From NCBI GenBank assembly GCA_933228895.1, contig OW121850.1:30389773-30453772 (forward strand): a stretch of DNA of 64,000 nt, written 5' to 3'. Numbering within the stretch: position 1 is the first letter of the stretch; the number at the start of each line of letters is the position of its first letter. Shown here in pieces: positions 57,601 through 64,000 of the stretch. This DNA comes from Platycnemis pennipes. Taxonomy: Eukaryota; Arthropoda; Insecta; Odonata; Platycnemididae. The notes below the pieces were generated by a model that did not search any database, was not told where the DNA came from, and was given only the letters and a program-made list of their open reading frames with translations. Both the position numbers and the translations under genes were made by a program.

Positions 57601-58140
57601 CAACTTAAGGACCGTGTGGACTTCAGTATCCCACTCATAGTACCATGTGGAGCTCATTGCGTTCAGCATTCCGCTCCTTGAATGGGACGTTTCACAGTGG
57701 AACCATCTTCATTTAATGTTGATAGCAGGTTAATGGCCACGGTGAATTTTTCTTTTCCATTCCCTCAAATTCTCACCTATACCCAGATATGCCCTTATGT
57801 TTTAAATGGCCCATATTACCATAGTTGTCGATTCACTTTTCTAATAGCAGTTACAATAGGTATGCTACGCTGATTCAATATAGAACATTTGGCGATGAAA
57901 TACAAAGGTAGAAACCGAGCGAATCATGCGCTTACAATTTTTTATCCTATCCTTTTCAAATGATGTCGATGAAATTCAAACATCATACTAGATATATATT
58001 AAATCTTTACCTCGATATCTTAATTAAATATTTAATCTTACATTCACTCATTAGGTACATTGATTTTCATAATTACTTCCCAATTAGCGGGTTAAATTAT
58101 CTCATTCAATGTCCGCCCTCCAACTCCCGTACTAATCATT
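57601..58140. other. Unassigned DNA
   Basis: AT-rich after the tRNA-like segment. No features are seen apart from short open frames. Confidence 0.4.
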
Positions 58141-58181
58141 TCCTCAACCATTGCTTTCCCTCGGAAAGCAATGGTTTAGGA
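58141..58181. repeat. Tight hairpin, 14-bp perfect arms extendable to 19
   Basis: AACCATTGCTTTCC (58146-58159) and GGAAAGCAATGGTT (58163-58176) are separated by CTC. The pairing continues outward with one mismatch to TCCT/AGGA. The very short loop points to a recent inverted duplication; nothing suggests a processed RNA. Confidence 0.85.
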
Positions 58182-59096
58182 AATGGAACTCTCATGGAAC
58201 TAAACGAGGTCTTGACGCTTCTCCACTCCCTTTCATTCGAAACTTTCACTCTCTTCCTCGCTCCGTTCCTCCCCCTTATGGGTTCTTCTCCTTATGGGAG
58301 GAAGCAAGAAACGGTGGAAAAAGGAACAGAACCGCGGGTAAGAAGGCGAGGCTGAGTCGCGCCCGGTCCTTCCCCCTCCTTTCCTCTCCTCTTTCATTCC
58401 CGGTCTTCTTTCAATCTCTGCCCCTTTCTTCCGTTTCTTTGGCCGGTGCCGCGATTCTCTCATGGGAATGAGAGACAGAGAGGAAGAGGAGGGAATGGGA
58501 GGAATTGAAGAGGGGCAGTGCTCTGGGCGGGGTGGAGGAATTCAAGGTGGACGTAGCATCCCCGCTCCGAAACTTCCACAATTGTCTTGTTTCCCGCCCT
58601 CCACGCGGTCCGAGACAATGGCTGCTGATCACGTAGCATTTCTGCCACGGCGAGTCCTCTGCACGCCTTGTCGGTAAACGGCGACTGCGCAGGGATGTAG
58701 GGAGGAGAGTAGTGGCTGTTAAAAGAGTGGGTGGAAGAGAGAGGAGGGGGATGGGTCGGGTGAGGAGGAATGCGGGTAGCGGGTGACCGTGGGGTTGAGA
58801 GGGGGAAGGGAGGGTGCGTGCTGCGCTTTAGTCCGGTCCTGGGAGGGGGAGAGTTGTGGTGAAATTACGAGGAGCATTATTGGTGCGCTCCTCTTCAAAG
58901 TATGCGTGGTGCCGTCATTAATAGGGAGCTGGAAGTGTAGCCCTTAGTCGGGTCGGGTGATGCTTGAGTCTCCCTCAGGGTAAGGAACGCGGGCAGCTCT
59001 CGGAGTTCCTTTTCTTCCTAACCTGGCATCTCCCCAAACTCTCTAGATAGGCAAAAGATTGCAATTTTTGTACATGTCCTTCATAATTATACCATA
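58182..59096. other. GC/CT-rich island, unassigned
   Basis: 58240-58830 alternates C/T-rich and G/A-rich sequence, giving overlapping frames on both strands (up to 106 codons) with low-complexity content. No gene is called. Confidence 0.4.
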
Positions 59097-59125
59097 CTAG
59101 GTAACCCGTGCGAAGATTTCGCACT
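59097..59125 (-). mobile_element. Possible Helitron 3' terminus
   Basis: On the minus strand the order is hairpin GTGCGAA-ATC-TTCGCAC (7-bp stem), then GGGTTACCTAG, followed by host T. A GC-rich hairpin 11 nt before CTAG, with T next, is the canonical Helitron 3' end. The matching 5' end (TC, preceded by A) should lie at a higher coordinate but was not located, and no helicase sequence was seen, so this is only a candidate. Confidence 0.45.
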
Positions 59126-61000
59126 TTCACGCTATCAGGGAGTAAGTATGTTAAGGAAACGGTGTAATTAGGTTTTTGCATTGACTTACCAGATGACCAT
59201 TCACCCATGTACCATCACTATGTATTTCGTACTATTTTAATTTTAAACTTTTTTTTGAAGTTCAGATTAGAAGTCGATATACCTCGAGCGAGTAATCGAC
59301 ATGGAAAATTTGAAACTTTTAAGTCAAATTAATGGGTAAATAGTGAAATTTGAGATTGCAATTGTATTTTTCGTCAGAAGCCGGTAATTCAACGTTTAAA
59401 ATGATACCTCATTTATCACTGTAGGTGCAGTATTAACGGAGCATATACGGAATGACAGAAAAAGACGTTTCTGTAATAATATATATGATGCTAAGTTCTG
59501 GGGCTGAAAACAGGGAGATTGTCGGAGGTAGAGGGAACTTTACTCGCTTAGTTAGCGATTTTTTAGAATTTTTTTCTCTCTGTAACGCGACGAATTTCAT
59601 TGATTGGACCTTGAAGGCGTATGATCTACTGAAGTAACTATGGTTATTTAAAAACATTAACACCTAGCTGTAAATAAGTATCTTTTAACATGAAGGTGTA
59701 TTGCGAAATCGTATCCCTTAGGTAGTAGTAACAACAGTCCTGGTAGACTGTAATGCTTGATTCGGGTATGGGCACAGTATACCCAAATCGGAATTAAAAA
59801 CTATGGAAATGTCATCAAAATGTAGGATTTTTTGCTGTTCTTTTCTTTCTTAGTGCAAGCTGACAGGAAGAACAGCATTGAAGTACAAAATAGCAATTCT
59901 TCTATGAAGATTGCTAATTCAACAGAAGTTTTCGACGATATTAGAGATCATATTTTATTTGGAAGAGAGTTCTCCTTAAACTTCGCAGCGTTACTGCTAA
60001 TTTAGCTTCCACATATTTACCGAAATACCGGCGGTACATACAACGGTACATAAACTTTACACTCCTAGGACTTATAATAAACACAGGAGGGAAAGTGATA
60101 ATTTTTATGACTGCCAGTATTTCCTGTTTCTGTCCAATCGTATTTTATTTATTGAATTGGGTTTAGCGCAGTCATTGCCGACTCTTTCCATGACGCTGGC
60201 GAGATACGTACAAGAAAGCAAAAAAGTCACTTATGTAGCGCGTATGTAGATCAAATGTGCAAAACTTCTGCTTCGGCTGGACTATGTCCTTCCTCTTAAA
60301 AAAATATTTGTGGACTACATGTGCTATCCAGTTTTCATGATACCTTAATTGCTCCTTGCGCTTTTGCTGTAACTAATTTTCCTTACACACTGTGTTTTCA
60401 TTGTAATAGACCCCGTAAGAAAGTGAACATGTTCTTGAGGTTTCTTCACGTCCTTACGGTGTTCAATACCCTACCATTTCAATTACCGCGGCAATAAATT
60501 TGTATCTACAGGGCATCAAGTATTCGGATAAGCTATTTAATCTGCTGTCAGATGCTGGTTTGGTTTTCATTGAAAATTACGCAATACTGAGGCATTATAA
60601 CTGATTTGGTAGCTAAATATTTGAACTAAAACTAAATAGCCGAGCCTTTGCATTGTTCTAACATTTTTCTCCCTTTCGAAAGCTGATGCCCCTATGGCTC
60701 CTTTCTTGTATGCTCCTCAATCACTACAATTTTGTCAGTCAGTGTAATTGCAAAGCATTCGACGATAACCATTCGTTTATTTTCCCTGTACTTAAGGCAA
60801 TGATTGAACGTAGATACCTCTAATGCTAAAAGATAGGTAATTGGTAGACTGGTACCTACCAATCATTAGTAGAAAACAAATGATGATTCTGTATGGATTT
60901 AAATAAAAAAACAGCGGCAATCTTTGGGCTCGATGTAATTCAAACACGCCCCATAATTATTTAAATCGCAAAAAAGTATCTACAGTCCTCGAATAACAAT
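59126..61000. other. Unassigned AT-rich DNA
   Basis: It may include the body of the putative Helitron ending at 59097. No gene is visible. A weak inverted pair, CGGGTAT...ATACCC, lies at about 59763-59786. Confidence 0.4.
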
Positions 61001-63274
61001 GGGGAGGAGATTCATTTTCCTTGATCCACTTCAGTCTCTCATTCCAAGCAGGTTTGCTGAGTGATTCTCCTTCCCTCCCCTCTGTTTTCTATCTTTCCGC
61101 TCTGTGGCTCATCTCTCCCCCCTTGTTTTCATCCCTCCTCCCTTGTGTCCATCCGCATTTCCCCCCCTCGCTCCCCTTCCCCATGCTCATCTCTCGCACC
61201 ACACGGAACGCCGCACGTCCGGTCTCCTCCGTAGGCGGTGCCCGGACGGGAATACTAAAAACACGGGTGATAGGAATGCCATTTCTTCCACCCGCTCCTC
61301 CTATCAGTCCTTTTAACAACCCCACGGCCAACCCCGGACCTTCCTGCCGTTGTCGCACTACGAGCCGTGGTCAGACGATCCCCAGGGATTGGGGTTTTCC
61401 GTGGTGACCATCAGTGCTCGTCGTTCTTGGTTGTGGCGAGATAGAATCCACATATTCCAATGCTAAGGCAGCGGCTTCAAGCCCTACCCGGGTGGAATAT
61501 TCAGTGACAGGATTATGTATGTGTTCTTTTTGATTCATAATGAGATGAACCTATAAGGAAAAAAGGCCAATTTGGCAGGTCTTGAGAGTATTATAAATAA
61601 ATAAGTCCCTTTTATATTCGGGGTCGCTAGCTCTTTTGCTAAAAAAATAAGGGAAAAGGGGGCATGGAATGATAAAATTATGTTGATATTGATTGATCCA
61701 ATTACTCACTATACTTACGCCCCTTTTTATCCACGCGCCATTTCAAATTATTATTATTATTAATAGTTTTCTGCCGGTGTAAGTAGGTCTAAATGGACAT
61801 GTGATTCTTCTCACCCCCTAAAATTCACACGATGCCCCTCTTCAGCCCCTCATACCTTCTGCTTCTCATCATTACATCCAAGCTCCCCATCCTTCTCCTC
61901 CCTCTTCCCTGCTTACCCAACGTTCTTCCCTCAATCACTTCTTTCAAAACACCATCTCCTTTTATTACCTTTTCCATACCTTTTCCATCCACACCTTCTG
62001 CCTTCTCTTAATTCAATCTATCACGTTTCTTTCCTCTCCTACCAATTCTAACACTTTTGATTGCTCGTCCTCATTTGCCCCGCTTATTTCAAATAGTATC
62101 CAAATAAATTTAATCCTAAGACGAACACAACATCTATATTGAGACAAGTCATATGAAAACAACGTATACTTATATATTTTGAGTTTTAAATATTTATCGC
62201 TAAGTAAAAACGGAAAACGTTGTTCATATGTAATGAAATGGAGGAGGCCGTATACTTCTTGCGGCGTCAGTGGCCGGGGTTTTGTTTTACGATTCAAACT
62301 CCTTAATTATTCCTCAGCCAATGGCTCCACAGGCTTAAGCGATTTTTAACACGAGTGTCACCTCCACCCTCCTCTCCCCAAGTTTCCCCTCCTCCTGAAT
62401 TCTCTCACGGCACACATTTGCACACACGACTCCCCAATCTCGCTTGTATCACTCGTGTCGCGACACGGACGATTTGGATGGGTGGGACGCGGGTGGTACG
62501 CCTCCTCTGTCCCTGCGTGCCAAAATGGCTATCAGGGGTGCCACACGCGGGAAGTCATTCCGTGTCCTCTCACGATTGCCAAAATTGTGATGCCACTCCC
62601 GTGTAGAATTATTGTAGTGCCCTGCGAGAATGTTGATTTCATTTAAAGACCACATTTAATCTGGTTTCAGCGTTGTTTGTCTCGCGGTGTTCGAGGAATG
62701 AAAGGGAATGAATCACGTGTTTTCCCTTCATACAGTTGTAGGGGCGTCCCAGTGTGTCATGAATGAAACGCGGTTTCAACTTTCTCCGCTCCCTTCCCAC
62801 GGAGCGTGGTCTGGGTAGCGTATAATACGAACCATACAGAATGCCGAGGGGATTATTAGTTATTAATATTATTCTTTTCCCCTAGAATTTGGCCATACAT
62901 GAACCGCCTCAAACTCATTATTCTAATTTTTTTGTAGTTTTATTCGTTTTTTTCCATTCGTTTAGGAGCTTGGTTTTGAGTCCCTCATTACTTTCATTCC
63001 AGTATCTCTTAACGCTCTCTATCGATTTCCTCTCTTCGTCATCCGTCATCGCCCTTTTATTTCTCTTTTTCTTCTTCCGCCTATCTGTCGAACTAAGGTC
63101 ATTCACCTTTCTGTACATATTTCCCTCTTTTGAGGGCCTGTGGATATTATAAGAGTATTCCACATGCTTTTGAACCAATGCAATCCTTAAACTTGGTTTA
63201 GCGTTATTTCAGTTTTTAAAATAATTATCAATAGATATGATAAAGCTCAAGGTTTGTGTAAACTAACATTTGTG
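61001..63274. other. Unassigned DNA with a CpG/C-rich island at 61.06-61.45 kb
   Basis: The 61.06-61.45 kb part gives overlapping frames up to 128 codons with Pro/Ser-rich content. The 61.8-62.0 kb part is C/T-rich. The rest shows nothing I can assign. Confidence 0.4.
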
Positions 63275-63332
63275 CTAACTTTTCTTGATCTGGAATTGCA
63301 CGTTAGGCAATTCCAGATTAGTCAAAAGTTAG
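63275..63332. repeat. Imperfect 25-bp hairpin
   Basis: CTAACTTTTCTTGATCTGGA through ATTGC (63275-63299) pairs with GCAATTCCAGATTAGTCAAA through AGTTAG (63307-63332), with a few mismatches, around 7 nt. Confidence 0.8.
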
Positions 63333-64000
63333 AAAGGTCGGGCCGTTAGTTAAAGCCTACCAAGATACTTGGGTTCTTTCACTGCAGAACGTAAATAAGT
63401 AGTAGGATCTTATGGAAAGAGACAAACTGCCATTAACAATCAGAATTCTTGATTAGGTAGTACTAGATAATGTCCATTAATCTGTATCTAAAGAGATTGA
63501 AGGTGATTTTATGGTTCTGACTCTAAGTACACTTTGTAATGACTGTCTCTCTCATAATTTTTTATCAATCAAGCGTTTTTTCCTCTACTCAGTAAGTATC
63601 CCCTTCATTCACCTGTCACCCTTTTGAGGTTTTTTTCAATAGTTTCCGAGAGGAGATCGGTCAAAAAATAAAAATTACGCATTTCTGACTAACATTCTAG
63701 CTAGCATTCTAAGCTTCTCGAAGGAATCTCCTTGGAGATTACTGGGATATGAACTTATAAGATCAACAATCTGAGTTTCCTCAGTCGCTTGCATTTGTGG
63801 CCACACTTGGATTGTCTCTCTTCGCCCATTTTCCCCTAATTTTACCGAATGAAGAGTGAGCTTTCTCTTTTACTATACGGTAGTTATCTTCGCCAACCAC
63901 CCACGCAATTACGCAATGCGACGGAAGCAAAAAAGTAGGCCGCCGCCCAAACCCTCGATTCCATGAAAGACAATTCAATGTGTCTACTGCCAACTACTCA
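63333..64000. other. Unassigned DNA
   Basis: No gene, RNA or element is recognised up to the end of the window. Confidence 0.45.

Noticed and set aside
1..64000. CRISPR arrays, bacterial operons or phage
   Set aside because: There are no regularly spaced repeats with unique spacers, no ribosome-binding sites and no gene density. The sequence is plainly from a eukaryotic genome.

Overview
The window looks like an intergenic or intronic stretch of a large, repeat-rich animal genome, most likely an arthropod and probably an insect. The base composition is moderately AT-rich with sharply bounded GC- and pyrimidine-rich islands. There are no closely packed long ORFs, no operons and no ribosome-binding sites. 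The recognisable coding matter is almost all decayed transposable-element sequence: two LINE groups, a Penelope-like element, Helitrons, a hAT-type MITE and a TTAA-flanked MITE. I cannot name the species from sequence alone. I found no intact host gene, no rRNA, no convincing functional tRNA and no CRISPR array. The best host-exon candidate is about 145 bp at 55859-56006, and it is only tentative.

Layout. 1-3960: unassigned sequence, first GC/pyrimidine-rich, then AT-rich. 3968-4684: TTAA-flanked MITE, followed by a 20-G run. 4.7-9.8 kb: mostly unassigned, with a double hairpin at 6.7 kb, a CpG-rich island at 7.0-7.5 kb and short minus-strand ORF relics near 9 kb. 9.8-10.5 kb: a 5'-truncated LINE abutting a broken THAP-domain sequence. 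11.46-11.58 kb: a foldback repeat. 13.9-14.64 kb: LINE relic. 18.9-20.8 kb: nested mosaic of LINE 3' ends inside another repeat. 23.6-23.86 kb: LINE relic. 24518-25257: second, inverted copy of the TTAA MITE. 28.1 kb: LINE 3' end. 29.3-30.0 kb: a perfect 140-bp direct duplication. 34.56-35.81 kb: the longest LINE relic, with reverse-transcriptase and C-terminal segments. 38.6-39.0 kb: a Penelope-like C-terminal fragment bounded by 37-bp inverted repeats. 40.4 kb: LINE 3' end. 41.5 kb: a 150-bp foldback. 45.1-45.5 kb: LINE relic. 47.6-48.4 kb: two copies of a hAT-like MITE, one with complete ends and an 8-bp target duplication. 49383-51642: two Helitrons in direct tandem, each carrying the same dead helicase fragment and TATCGATA-rich internal repeats. 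52.9-53.7 kb: LINE relic. 55.9 kb: possible exon. 59.1 kb: possible lone Helitron 3' terminus. GC-rich islands recur at 24.0-24.5, 28.4-28.9, 42, 52-52.8, 54, 58-58.8 and 61.1-61.4 kb.

There are no interacting genes to describe. What the window shows is transposon biology: tandem Helitrons with shared disablements, nested LINE insertions, MITEs with readable target duplications, and several short motifs of the form CTGARGATG...GAAA(C)G at element termini that resemble degenerate hammerhead cores. All identifications come from reading the sequence; none were checked against a database.
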